NCBI GenBank assembly: GCA_037367405.1
Contig: JAZKJV010010616.1
Location: 1,451,501 to 1,515,500 of the forward strand
Source of the DNA: Ottelia alismoides
Taxonomy: Eukaryota; Streptophyta; Magnoliopsida; Alismatales; Hydrocharitaceae
Length of the DNA stretch: 64,000 bases
Direction: 5' to 3'
Shown: one piece after another, positions 21,165 through 31,806 of the stretch
How positions within the stretch are numbered: the first letter of the stretch is position 1
How the letters are laid out: each line of letters begins with the position of its first letter
Position numbers and translations under genes: made by a program
Notes under the pieces: model-generated
The model's input: only the letters and a program-made list of their open reading frames with translations
Told to the model about the DNA's origin: nothing
The model's database searches: none

Positions 21165-21665
21165 ATAGTTCACACCCCAAGCTCTTGTAGCAATGGTAGA
21201 AAGGAGGAATGAAGGGCCACAAACGCGTGCGCGCACTCCGCTCTATCTCGGGCTCGGGCTCGAGGGAGTCAATTCGGATCTCGGATCTCGATACTTTGCT
21301 ACAGTTTGGCGGGTCAATTAAATTAATCATGCAGATTAATTTGAATTCGACTATAAATGGGAATTCAACTCAACCCAATGGCTCGTTTTTAGCTGCAGTT
21401 TTGGAATCCGAAGAGACACGCCTGTTGAGGGGCGTTTTCAGAAATCAATAGGTACCACGCATTAGGGCACGCGAACTTCCCTTTTATACCTCTTCCCCGA
21501 CGTCATTTTCTTCACTTGCAAGAAAACTCCTCTCACGCCACCTTCGCCCTGGTCTTTCCTTTTTACTCGGCTGCAGTTCTCTGAGGTACATTCGAGGACG
21601 ATCTCGTCGGTGTGTGCAGACGAAGATCGTGTGCCGTCGTATCCTGGGAGAGGATCATCAATACT
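21165..21665 (+). other. Unassigned 0.5-kb segment between E2 and E3
   Basis: GC-richer text unlike the Athila LTRs, with a TATA-like CTTTTATACCTC at about 21480, followed by a pyrimidine-rich leader. It could be the end of another LTR (promoter and R-U5) truncated by E3, but I see no terminal repeat or PBS. A short ORF (21209-21451) has no recognisable domain. Confidence 0.4.
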
Positions 21666-22639
21666 TGATGAATCCGTGATTCATCGCCTTTATTCTTTCA
21701 TTTTGGCTAAAATCCTTGGTAAAATGCATGTAAATATCCACTAATTCCAATTAATTAGCATTCTAATCACACATATTAATATTGCATATTTAACACTTAA
21801 TTTATCCAAAGTAAAAGAATAAAAAAGAAAAAGGAAAATAAAAGAAAGAAGGATGTATATATGTAATATACATACTGATCCTAAACCATGAGACCGAGTC
21901 AATATTGACTAGGTCGAGAAAAAAAATAAGTAGGGGGAGATAAGGATCATAAGTTGTACAAATATCAAGAAATTCAAGATCAAAAATATAATTAACCCAT
22001 TTTTCACAATGTAAATATTTCACCTATTTTATTTATCATCAAAACAATCTCAAATTAAAACATTTCTTTTATACAAGTTGTTCATAAAAATATATATTAT
22101 TATACAAAAATATCAAAAAATATCAACATAAAAACAATTACCCGTAATGAACAGAAAAAGCCGCAAAACCTAACTTCCGAGGTTCATAACTATTTATAGA
22201 AAACTCCAAATTGACCAAACTCACTTTTAGAATCTGTTTTGTACACAATACTATTTATTAAAAATATCAAAAAATATTCCAATAAAACCGGTGAGTTTCG
22301 TCTTTTTGGACCCATTGTCTATATGTACAACATGTAGAATCTTCCCGTATTTTTAATTAATCAACCCCAAATCTGATTAACTTGATATCTTTTCTAAAAA
22401 TCTTCTAAAATTGTATAGAAAAAATATAAAAATATAACTAAGTCAAAATACTAATAAAATCCGGAGGCCCGAATCCGTTACCTAAATTTTCCGAGCCTCA
22501 TAACTCGGTCGTATGAACTCCGAATTGAGTAAATCAATTATCTACAAAATGACATTAGTTTCGCTAAAATCGGAGTTAATGCGAAAAACACGATTTTCGA
22601 CTTCGTATTAGTATACTGTACAATGTACTGTAATATATT

Positions 22640-22920
22640 ATTATTTTATATAGGTTAATTTATATACTTTATTTATATTTAAATTAAATAAAAAATCTAA
22701 AATTTTTAATTATTTAAATATATTTTAATTATTTAATTATTAATTAATTTATTTAATTATATATTTATTCATTTAATTAAAAACTTAATTACTTAATTAT
22801 ATACTTAATTATTTAATTAATTACTTAAATAATTTGTTAATTATATTTAATTATTATTTATTTATTTAATTTCGAAATTAATTATTAATTATTATTTATT
22901 TAAATTAATTATTTTATTTT
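22640..22920. repeat. AT-rich TTAATTA low-complexity tract in the E3 LTR
   Basis: About 280 bp almost free of G and C, made of taatta, tatttaatt and related strings, just upstream of the promoter block. Confidence 0.85.
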
Positions 22921-23118
22921 TATTCTTGTCCTCTTTCTCTCCTCCTCCTTTTTCTTTCTCCTACTTTCCCAAATCCATCTTCTTCCTCCCGTCACCCTCT
23001 TCCTCTAACCCATCTCCTCCGCCCGTTGACCAACCGCCCAACTCCCTCAACGGCTTGGTCGTTGCCCAACCACTCGTGTTCCTGTCACCATCTCCGGTGA
23101 TGCCATCTCCCCTCCTCT

Positions 23119-23125
23119 ATAAAAC
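23119..23125 (+). promoter_or_regulatory. TATA box of the E3 LTR
   Basis: CTCTATAAAACCCC, followed 285 bp later by a donor-like CTAG|GTTACC (23404). A matching acceptor is not clear. Confidence 0.6.
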
Positions 23126-25613
23126 CCCGTCGACCCCATCATTCCGAAGGATCCGCCATTATCGCCAACCTTCAGTGGAGCTCCGAGAGAGAGTTCCAGA
23201 GTAAGGGTGACAACCTCCTCTCCTCCGTCTTCGTCGTGCAAGATGTAGTGAAGATGAGCGACGCGATCAGTCCCGACGTGCAGCTCCGCTCCGCCGCGCG
23301 CGAGTCCAACCTCCGCGTCCAACGCCGCCATGTTGAGGCCATTATTCGAGGTCGCAGTACCTCAACCACGGGGGAACACCGATAACGATCCTCCACATTC
23401 TAGGTTACCTTCTCGAACTCTATCTTCTCATCTCTCGTTCCCTTCTCAATCTCCTCCGTTATTCCCTGTTCTTCTCTTTCCGATTTGAAATCACTTCGCT
23501 CCATCCCTTGGAATCCACCTTCGACGTCGCCAGGTCATTTCCACCATCGAAACTATCCATGTTCTAATTCTGTCGTTCACACCAGCTCCCCCTTCGATTA
23601 CATTCAGTAATCGAAGGTTTGAAGCTTATCCTTCACCACCGAAGCTTCTTCATTCATCCTTCATCTGTTCATTTGTTTGCACCTTGGGACCGAGACAAAT
23701 GTCTCGAGTCCTCTTCTGAGATTGCATGTCTTCGTCGACAGTCATCGTTATTCTGATTTCATTTTTTCTATTCTCGCATGAGCTTCCCCATTCATTCAAT
23801 TTTTTCCTTCTAATGCCTGGCCGAGGATTCAATCTCTCGAGCCTTATTTTGCCTTGTAGAATCTGGAGTTCTTCGGATCGAATGAAAGCAAGCACCATCG
23901 AGCACCTGAAGATTTATTCGGAGGTGAAATGGATCACATCGGAATACGCATCTTCAATTACCTGTAGCTGCAACGAACTCCAACAATCAGATGTGGGGAC
24001 ATAAAATCGATATCATTTGAGGTCCCATGTCGAACAGATTAGATCCGGATATCCGATCACGTCCGTCGAGAGAAGCATCGCCGCCTCCGAGCTTCCCGTC
24101 GCCAGTTCCTGATCATAGAAAAGAGGGAGAACTTCCCCGTCTTCCAGAATCAATACCATCCGTCAGATCCAAGTCTGAACCGGTGCACATCGGCGTGCCA
24201 TGCGTTGGATGCTAAAGAGGTCCGTCGACCCACCGCTTTCGGATTCACGTGACATGCGCGTGTAATGACTAAGAAATATCCGTGCCTTTTGCACCTATAC
24301 CTCCCGAACTCCTGTTATTTCTATACAGATCCAGATGCTGAAGACTTCACGAGCATGTGCACGTGATATTGGAAAAAATGCACGAAGCACCCCGAAACAT
24401 TGTGATATTGCGAACAGGTCCCGACCAGAGTGAAGACACGTGATTTGCACGTGCTAACAGCCAATTTTACACAGACAACCCCCGAGCCTCTTGATATTGC
24501 AATTAAATCCCACTCAAAACTGCGTCACGCACCCCAGCACGTGATTTCTGAACCATTTGCACGCAAGACCTCCGGTAATTCTACTATCCACGCGCATCTC
24601 CTCCTTTCTGATATATTATGTATACACCCCTATACAGTATACTTAATACTATACGTAATAAATACATAATAATATAAAACAAAACATAAAAATATAATAA
24701 AAAATACGTATAAATACCCTATACTATACTATATACAATATTAAATCATATTTTGAAAATTTTAAAACATTTACTATTAAAATTAATTCATCTAAAAACA
24801 TAAAAAATAACAAACTCATTAAATTCATAAAAAAAATAAAAATACCTCTAAAATCTAATAAAAATTACCACCTGTATATTTCACCAAATTTATACGCAAT
24901 AAACTAAAAAAAATAAAAATTAAATACAAAAATCCATAAAAAATATAAAATATATAAAAACTTGTAAAAAGCATACCTAATTCAAGAAAAATCATATAAA
25001 AATGCACAACCTATCATTTTAAAGACAATTTTGCATACTTTTTAATAAAAATAAAATAAAAATATTTTTATTCTGACTTTCATCTTAAAAATATAAAATA
25101 CATCACAGTTTTCAATAAAAATTCCATTTTCTCACATTAAAAATAAAACAAAATTCATAAAAATCTTAAAACCTCTTTAAAAAGCTATAAAAACAGAAAA
25201 TAAAATAAAACATAAAAATAACAAATAAAAATCAAATAAAAAACTAAAAACATTTTCAAAAATAAATTAAAATATAAAATATTTTAAATGATAAAAATAA
25301 TATAAAATTCTTTAAAAAAATCAACTAAAAATTCAGAAAAATCCCTAAAAATAAAAAATTCAGAAACCCAAAACCTAAGATTTCGTCACCGATTTTCCCT
25401 AGTTTCAAATAGTTTGCCTCCCTGAGTTCGGCACTCCCATGCTTAACAGCTATACACTTATGTTTAGGAGTATAAATAAAAATAAGAAGATTAACTAAAT
25501 CTTAATCTTTTCTGGTAAAATTCATCTGGTCGATACAACGACCGAAATACTTTTCTCTTATTTCTTCGCTGGAATTTGAGGAAGATACAAGGCGATCAGG
25601 TGGCTTTTTCAGA

Positions 25614-25631
25614 TGACGCCGTTGCCGGGGA
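25614..25631 (+). promoter_or_regulatory. E3 primer-binding site, tRNA-Asp type
   Basis: TGACGCCGTTGCCGGGGA matches the complement of the tRNA-Asp 3' end with one mismatch, different from the one in E1. Confidence 0.88.
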
Positions 25632-26601
25632 GGCATCACTAGGAGGATCATGAAGACCTTATGATTAGGGTTTAATTTCACGATTCACTTCTCTGACCTC
25701 ACGGCTTCTTGTTTCTGATTTGTGTAGTACAGCTCGAGCCACACATCTCAGAACCGCAAAATCGAGTAGTTTACAATTTTTGTAAAAAATATATAAAAAA
25801 GTGTCATAGAAAGGGGCCTCGTAAAAGCATCCCAACTTGTATCGTTCCTTCAGGGTCTGTTTCACCAGGGTTTTACTCCTGGGGGAGTAGGGCACCCACC
25901 GTGACTTTTCCGATCGCATTTTTCTCGACGATTTTCGCGGCTTCTCTCGACGATAAGTGCTTGTTAGGATTTTGCGAATTTTCCCTTCTCTACGCTTCGT
26001 ATCTAGGTGATTGCTTAGGTTGCGAAACACCTAGGTTCTTGCTTAGGGCCATACCAAAAAAGACAAAAATAAAAAAAGTGATAGCTGAAAATTAAAACAG
26101 GGACTGCTAATTTTATCTGACTTTAAAACGAAACATAAGGACTCCACTTGTTTTGGAGAAAAAAAGTCCCGCAATTTCATTACAGGTACATTCTCCAGAT
26201 ACAATGAGTGAGAGACGACCCATAAGGTAGAGCCAGAGTCTGGGCTTCTTCTGAAGTACTACTTAGTTCACGCTCTTAATCACCTTATCTTCAGTGGGTA
26301 TGCTCGGAGCCAGAAACAGCCTGGGTTTACGGGGCAGTATGTCGTCGAAGTTTCAGGCACCTATCTAATCTCGCTAATCTGTGAGAAATTTGTTTGCCAA
26401 ACAACCATAAAATTGACAAGATAACCGACTGATCTCTTACGGTCATCACCGGGATTGCGTTGGTGAACTCGGGGTTTTGCTTTGTGTTTGCTTGCGGTGT
26501 AAGTCCCGATCTTTTAGATTCATCTCTCAGATCTATCGCAATCACTCGTCATTCGTATCTTGTCTAGAATCATTTTTCTTTGAGTCATATATCTTCTCAG
26601 G
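25632..26601 (+). other. E3 leader between PBS and gag
   Basis: No supported gene. It shares with E1 and E4 the 'gggactgctaa' segment (26099), the 'aaattgacaagataa' text (26410) and the 'gcgttggtgaa' string just before the gag start. Confidence 0.6.
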
Positions 26602-28643
26602 ATGATGGGTAGATGATCAGTTCGGCTGACTCTTACAGCACCAATTTCACATACACCTACCCATCCATCTAGGTTGGTTCAAGAAAACCCTCTCTTTGAA
26701 CCCAAGTTCTCCCAATCGCCTTATTTACTCTCGTCCCCTAGGTCGGTTCGCGAGAATCTCCTATTTGAGACAGAATCAGAACAAATGTCTTCTTCCAGGT
26801 GTAACTCAAACCCTGGAAGTTCTTCTCCGATTCTTTCTCCTATTCATCCCTTATCATCATCAACTTCGGTTCGAAAGAACCCTGACCTTCATTTCCAGCA
26901 GATGTTCGAGACTCGTGAGCTGATTCCAGATCAGATGATAGATTTAAATCTTTGAGCATCTAAGATGAGAGTGCGGACAGAGCAGCCGACATCTTCTTCA
27001 TTAGGATCTTAGTCAGTTTCTACTTCGACTTTACCGATCTTTCTAATTAATTTTGATTTCATTTCATTGTTGTCAAAATTTCACGAAAAGCTGCACGAAA
27101 AACCATACGAGCATATTTATGACTTCAAGGAGATCTGCAGTACTCGATTTTATTCATACATTACACCTGAGGGTGCGAAGGTAAAGACCTTTCCCTTGAC
27201 ACTCAAGGACAGATCCGCGATATGGATCTGACTTTTGGTAAAGGAGAAAGCTAACTGGGGTACGCTTTGAACTACTTTCCTTCAGAAATTTTACCCCATT
27301 AGCCAAGCCAATTTTATGCGGTTGGTTATCAGAGAATTCTCACATGATATCCACGAGCCACTCCTGGATATGTGGCTCCGATTCCATATTCTTCTGAGCA
27401 GATTCCTTGATCACGGGATCTCTAGAGCTGAGCTAGATCAAATATTCTACATGGGGATGACCGCAGAGCAACATGCATTGGTTGATGCCTCGTGTGGCAG
27501 TTCACACCATAATCTTGATGAGGATTTACTTTGGAATCTCTTCAGAGAGATTTCTGATGTCAAGACGACACATGAGGGCAATGCCAGACCATGTAGATGC
27601 GATCCACCTCCCGTTGATTTCGAGATCACGCATCAGGAAGTCGATGTGGACACTGATGCAGTCTCAAGGATGGATGTTGAGTCAACTAAGAGCTCTCATC
27701 CTCGGAGACCAATATATGAGTCGGTTCCGGTCTTTCAAGTTCAGGAACCCTGGATGCCTACTCTTCACGTATTCCAAGATATCAAGCGAGAGCCCTTGCT
27801 ATTTCAGCCGACGTATCAATCTATTCAGTTTCCATATCAGGACCAGTGCTACAAGCAGCCGCCTCAGGAGCAGATCTTCTCAGATTCATTTGCTTATCTT
27901 GATTGTCTTCAACAGCCAGAGATGGATGTGGGACATTACTTCGAGAGTCCAGATATAGATAGCCTCACATTCAATCATTTTGTCCATTTGATCCAAGAGC
28001 AGAATGCATATCGTAGGGAGAAGATGGACAAATTCCGAGACTTTATTGCCAGCATCGTCATCGAGCAGAGATCAGTTTCAGATCTTTCTGTCTCACCCGA
28101 ATTGTTGAGTTCTATTCCTTCCAGTTCACATGATGATCGGAAGCAACCTACAGTTTCTGAGACATTTCTGAGCAAGGAGCATGTAGCAGGCAACGATGCG
28201 GGTGCACATTCAGACTCCGATTCTCCGCTTAGCGAAGGCGAAAAATCACAAAAAATAGAAAAAGAAGAAAATCCAAAAACAAAAATAAAGACACGACTTT
28301 GAACTTTTCTGATAGATCTCGATCTCCTGATCTTCATAGAACCAGTCCCCATTTTCGAAAAAGATCTTCTTCTTCTTCTTCTTCTTCTGATCCTCTGAGT
28401 GTACAAACTGACAATGAGGATGTACAGATACCCTTCTCAGATGCTCTGAATCTTGGGAAGGGCGAAATATCATAAAATTTTAAAAAGAAGAATCAAAATT
28501 CACGAAAGAGATGATGGACCGAATTCAGATCAAGCTCACTCTTTTGGAGGTATTGGTCCACATTCCTCTTCTTCGAAAGTGTCTAAAGCAGCATACCACG
28601 CCAAAAAGAATGAAGAGGAGAAATCATTTGCTCTGAGAAACAA
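26602..28643 (+). pseudogene. gag: E3 gag, diverged and broken
   Basis: The ATG-ATG-GGT-AGA start at 26602 aligns with the E1 and E4 gag starts but hits TGA four codons later. One frame (+1) carries the later pieces: 26674-26955, the core around 27080-27230 (EHIYDFKEICS, KTFPLTLKDRSAIW, then TGA) and a 328-codon stretch at 27316-28302 with LDMWLRFHILLSRFLDHGIS and YMGMTAEQHALVDASCGSS, matching E1's EAWERFRELTD and LTPELQGLVNASSGGS. The N-terminus holds three copies of a motif like VRENLLFE. The C-terminus is acidic and Lys-rich. No zinc knuckle. The function would be the particle shell; identity to E1 is low. Confidence 0.8.
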
Positions 28644-29162
28644 GTGTTGACCATTGCCACTTGTTGCGCCATCCATCACACATCTTCCAAGAGGAAAAAG
28701 AAAGATATTGGAGCGTCATTCGTCAGTTGCCAGATTTCAGATCACGAGTTCGAGCACACTTTGTTAGACAACAGTTCTTCAATGAACATATTACCCTTCC
28801 TTCTTATTGAGACTCTTCATCTAGGGCCTCTGAAGCGTGCCCGAATGATCCTCCAATTTCCTGATCGATCGGTCAAGAGGCCGAAGGGTATACTTCGGGA
28901 CGTTGTCGTGATGGTACAAGGCACAAAATTCACTATGGATTTTGTTGTCTTAGAATCTGACTCTTTGGCACCATCACAAGATGCTGCCATTATTCTTGAT
29001 AGGCCTTTTCTGCGAGCAGCGAAGGCTGTTATTGATTATGGGATGGACAGTGTCACATTCCCTTCCAACAGCATAGTGCCAAACTCCGATCTAATAGAGA
29101 CTCTGCCATCGGATGAGGGAGATTCCAAGCCATTAGAATCTGAGACGTTCGATCACGACTGA
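28644..29162 (+). pseudogene. E3 aspartic protease, altered active site
   Basis: 172 codons with CQISDHEFEHTLLDNSSSMNILP, LQFPDRSVKRPKGILRDVVV, FTMDFVVLE and AAIILDRPFLRAAKAVIDYG, which align along the whole E1 protease. The catalytic triplet D-S-G is D-N-S here, so the Gly required by retropepsins is lost and activity is unlikely. The ATG at 28644 is probably internal to the old gag-protease frame. TGA at 29160 ends it. Confidence 0.88.
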
Positions 29163-29691
29163 GATACAACACGATCATATCCCTTCTGATTCTACAGAGA
29201 CCCAAGATATCCTCTCTAGAGAGGAAAGCTTGGAGATCACATCTTTTGGTGATCCAGATACACATGTCTGGAAATGTGTTGACAAGATCCGTAGTATCTA
29301 CATCATCGAGACGAAACTGCTGGTGGCATGTACTCCGAAGGCCGAACCCGTTTCATTTGTAGATACTTTAATTGAGCCTTCCAATAGCAAGAATATTGAG
29401 CCCTCTTTTCACGCAGATTCATCTAAGGGCTTTAGTGATGAGGAAATAGATCAAATCGCAGCAGAGTTTGACATTTTCATCGCGTCTACCCCAGAGACCA
29501 TGGAGCAACTTTCAAACATCAGCTCTTTTCATCTTTTCGGCCATCTGGGCCACTCCTCACCGGTCGACACAGGTCAGGGATCCTCCTATTCGGATATGGA
29601 TATCTTTGAGGATGACACTAATGTCGACCTGACTCATATACATTCTATTGTTCCTCGGTCACGCAAGAAGGCCACTCTTCGGTTTTCTTGA
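29163..29691 (+). pseudogene. E3 acidic tail after protease, ending next to the 3' UTR
   Basis: The frame from 29230 gives 153 codons of acidic sequence (SFVDTLIEPSN, SDEEIDQIAAEFDIF, YSDMDIFEDDTNVDL) ending PRSRKKATLRFS and TGA. It corresponds in place and character to the acidic spacer between protease and RT in E1 but stops there. The 3' untranslated palindromes begin about 70 bp later, so no RT or integrase remnant lies between. Either a precise deletion or a gag-protease-only element family would explain this. Confidence 0.7.
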
Positions 29692-29762
29692 GCCTGTACA
29701 TACATGTTGTCTATCATTCATTTCATTGTTTGTCTTACACTCTTAGGTTACTTAGTTTTTGC

Positions 29763-30301
29763 TATACTTATGATGTGCTTTATCCTAACTATAGGGGGTG
29801 TAGACATCGTGATTGTATATATTTCTTCCTGTTCTACTACCTTTGTCGTTTCCTATTTGTAGGGTGCTCGTTACTCTAAGTATAAGGGGGGTAATATTGT
29901 TCATCTCGTCTGTAAATATTCGCAATTTTGTATATCGTCTGCTCTCTCACTTGTCCCTCACCTATTGATATTCTCTTTTACACTTAGGGATATTTCACCC
30001 TAAGTATAGGGGGGACAAGTTGAGTCGTTGATCTATGTATATTCTCTTCCCCGATTTTCCCCATTTGTACAGTCTTCTATACTTAGGATTATTTGATCCT
30101 AAGTAGAGGGAGGGACCAACGACTTCTATTCATTCATTCGTTATTCTTTAAGTAGTTGTAGTATAGAATTCTTTTCACCAGCCTATACTTAGCCCGAGTT
30201 ATGTCTTCCTTGCTTCTTTGATCACTATGAGGACATAGTTCACGATAAGTATAGGGGGGTGTCGTATATATATGCTATATATACTTTAGAAGCCATAACT
30301 C
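29763..30301 (+). repeat. E3 palindrome array with PPT-like G-runs
   Basis: Units: 29763-29793 (TATACTTAT...TCCTAACTATA, then G5); a degenerate one ending ctaagtataaGGGGGG at 29891; 29979-30008 (TACACTTAGGG, loop ATATTTCA, CCCTAAGTATA, then G6); 30078-30106 (TATACTTAGGAT...ATCCTAAGTA, then a purine run); and a final ataagtatagGGGGG at about 30259 inside a longer GAGTTATG (30196-30203)/CATAACTC (30294-30301) stem. Loop sequences and order match E1. Confidence 0.85.
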
Positions 30302-31806
30302 TTATTTTATCGTATTTGTAATAATATGGATCTCTAAAAGTATGGGTGTATATTTTGGGTTTCTAAAAATCAAAAAAAATCGTAAAATATTTTATTATTT
30401 TTTTAAAAAATATATATAAAATGTTATAAAATTCTCTGATAAAATCCTTAAAATTTTGAAAAATAAAATCCTCTTGTAAATTTTGTATAAAAGTCGTATA
30501 ATTTGTATATAAAATTATGTATAAAATCCTTGTATAAAACGTACAAAATTCTTGTAAAAACCGTGTAAATAGGATTAATCCATTAACTCTCTCAAAAATA
30601 CCCTAAAAATTAAAAATTTTAAAATTCAATAAAACTTTGCAAAATACCTTAAAATTGTATATAAAAAGTTTAATCCAAAAAATCTACCCCATATAAAAGT
30701 TTCATTCATTCGTATTTTTCAGAATAATTTTGATTCTCGAACTGAATGGATCTGAATTCGAGAGATGGAGCTTGGTTTAGGCCTTAATCCATTTAATTCC
30801 AAAGGGACTTTATTAGGATCTGGAATTAAGACTTTTCAGATCTTTCATACTTAATTCTTCGAGTTCTATGAGACCATATTCGGATTTCAACTTGAATAGT
30901 GCCAGAGTAGAATACCTGGTGTCATCCATTGAACTCTTCTCCTTTTGAATCAATTTTGAAATCAAAGCACTCAGCATTTAGCTCGATTTGCATGGGGATG
31001 CGAAAAGCAGTCCATTTCGGTAGCGCGTTCTCATCCTTGTCTAGTGGCGCTGACGTGTAAAGACATGAGTGTGGGTTGAAATAATGCTTCAGAAAAGGGA
31101 AGGACCTACTGACACAATTTTGTCTAAGACCCCAAAAAAAGGACGGAAAAAAGATTCTATATTCGTCGGGGCACAAAAGATTAATGCAATGCAACAACAA
31201 TATTTTCTACCAAAAAAAGCCAATCACCAAATTCAAAAACAACCACACTGGTCCAAGCTTCTAAAAAGCCTGCTAATCTTCGTGGAGATTTGTCCAAACT
31301 TGCCGAGCTTCACAAGGAGATGTGATTACACTGATCACACTCCAGTTCTCTTCCCCTTCTCCTACTTCTTCCTATTCGATTGTGGACACAACATCACCTG
31401 ACCTTAGAAGGGAATACCCCCTCCTCGAGGATCGAGTAGCTAGATGAGGACCCAATGGGAATGTGTAACTAAATGGTCGGTTTTCTCGCCTCCTCAAGCA
31501 GGAAGAGCTAAAACTTTTCACACACAGTACAAATTGACGTCAAAGCTGAAAAGTTTCCGTGATGAATAGGTGGATCTGAGCTGACCGTTAAGGTGAACTT
31601 GGATAAGGATTTGTGGAACTTGAGGGCTGTCGAGGCTTAAATCCTATTTCTAGTAAAGTCCCGACAAACTATTAATCCAAAGGCCTAATCCGAGTTCTTA
31701 ATTTTGGATAATGTGATATTTGTTTAAAGAAACAAACATGTTCTAATTTCTTTAATTTTCTTTTTTTGTTTCACTTATTTATAAAATAAAGTGTTTGCTA
31801 AGGGAC
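30302..31806 (+). other. E3 3' untranslated region
   Basis: AT-rich then mixed text aligned with E1 9230-10755, including the conserved TAGAAGGGAATACCCC...CTCCTCGAGGA block at 31405-31448, cccgacaaactattaatcc and aagtgtttgctaagggac. No gene called. Confidence 0.7.

Larger units (their letters stand above)
21666..25611 (+). mobile_element. E3 5' LTR (about 3946 bp)
   Basis: Starts TGATGAATCCGTGATTCATCG and ends CTTTTTCA two bases before the PBS at 25614. It includes an extremely AT-rich tract (22640-22920), a TATAAAA at 23119, a GC-rich leader with a donor-like CTAG|GTTACC at 23404, a CACGTG-rich zone (24240-24560) and a terminal hairpin ACTCC (25433-25437)/GGAGT (25467-25471) followed by ATAAATAAA. 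A GGTCG/CGACC hairpin lies near 25530. Confidence 0.87.
21666..31806 (+). mobile_element. E3: gag-protease-only Athila-related element lacking its 3' LTR
   Basis: It has a 3.95-kb 5' LTR, a PBS, a leader, diverged gag, protease and acidic tail, then straight into the palindrome array and 3' untranslated region. RT, RNase H and integrase are absent. The sequence stops matching at tttgctaagggac (about 31806), roughly 20 bp before where E1 has its polypurine tract. It is strongly diverged from E1, E4 and E8. Confidence 0.85.
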
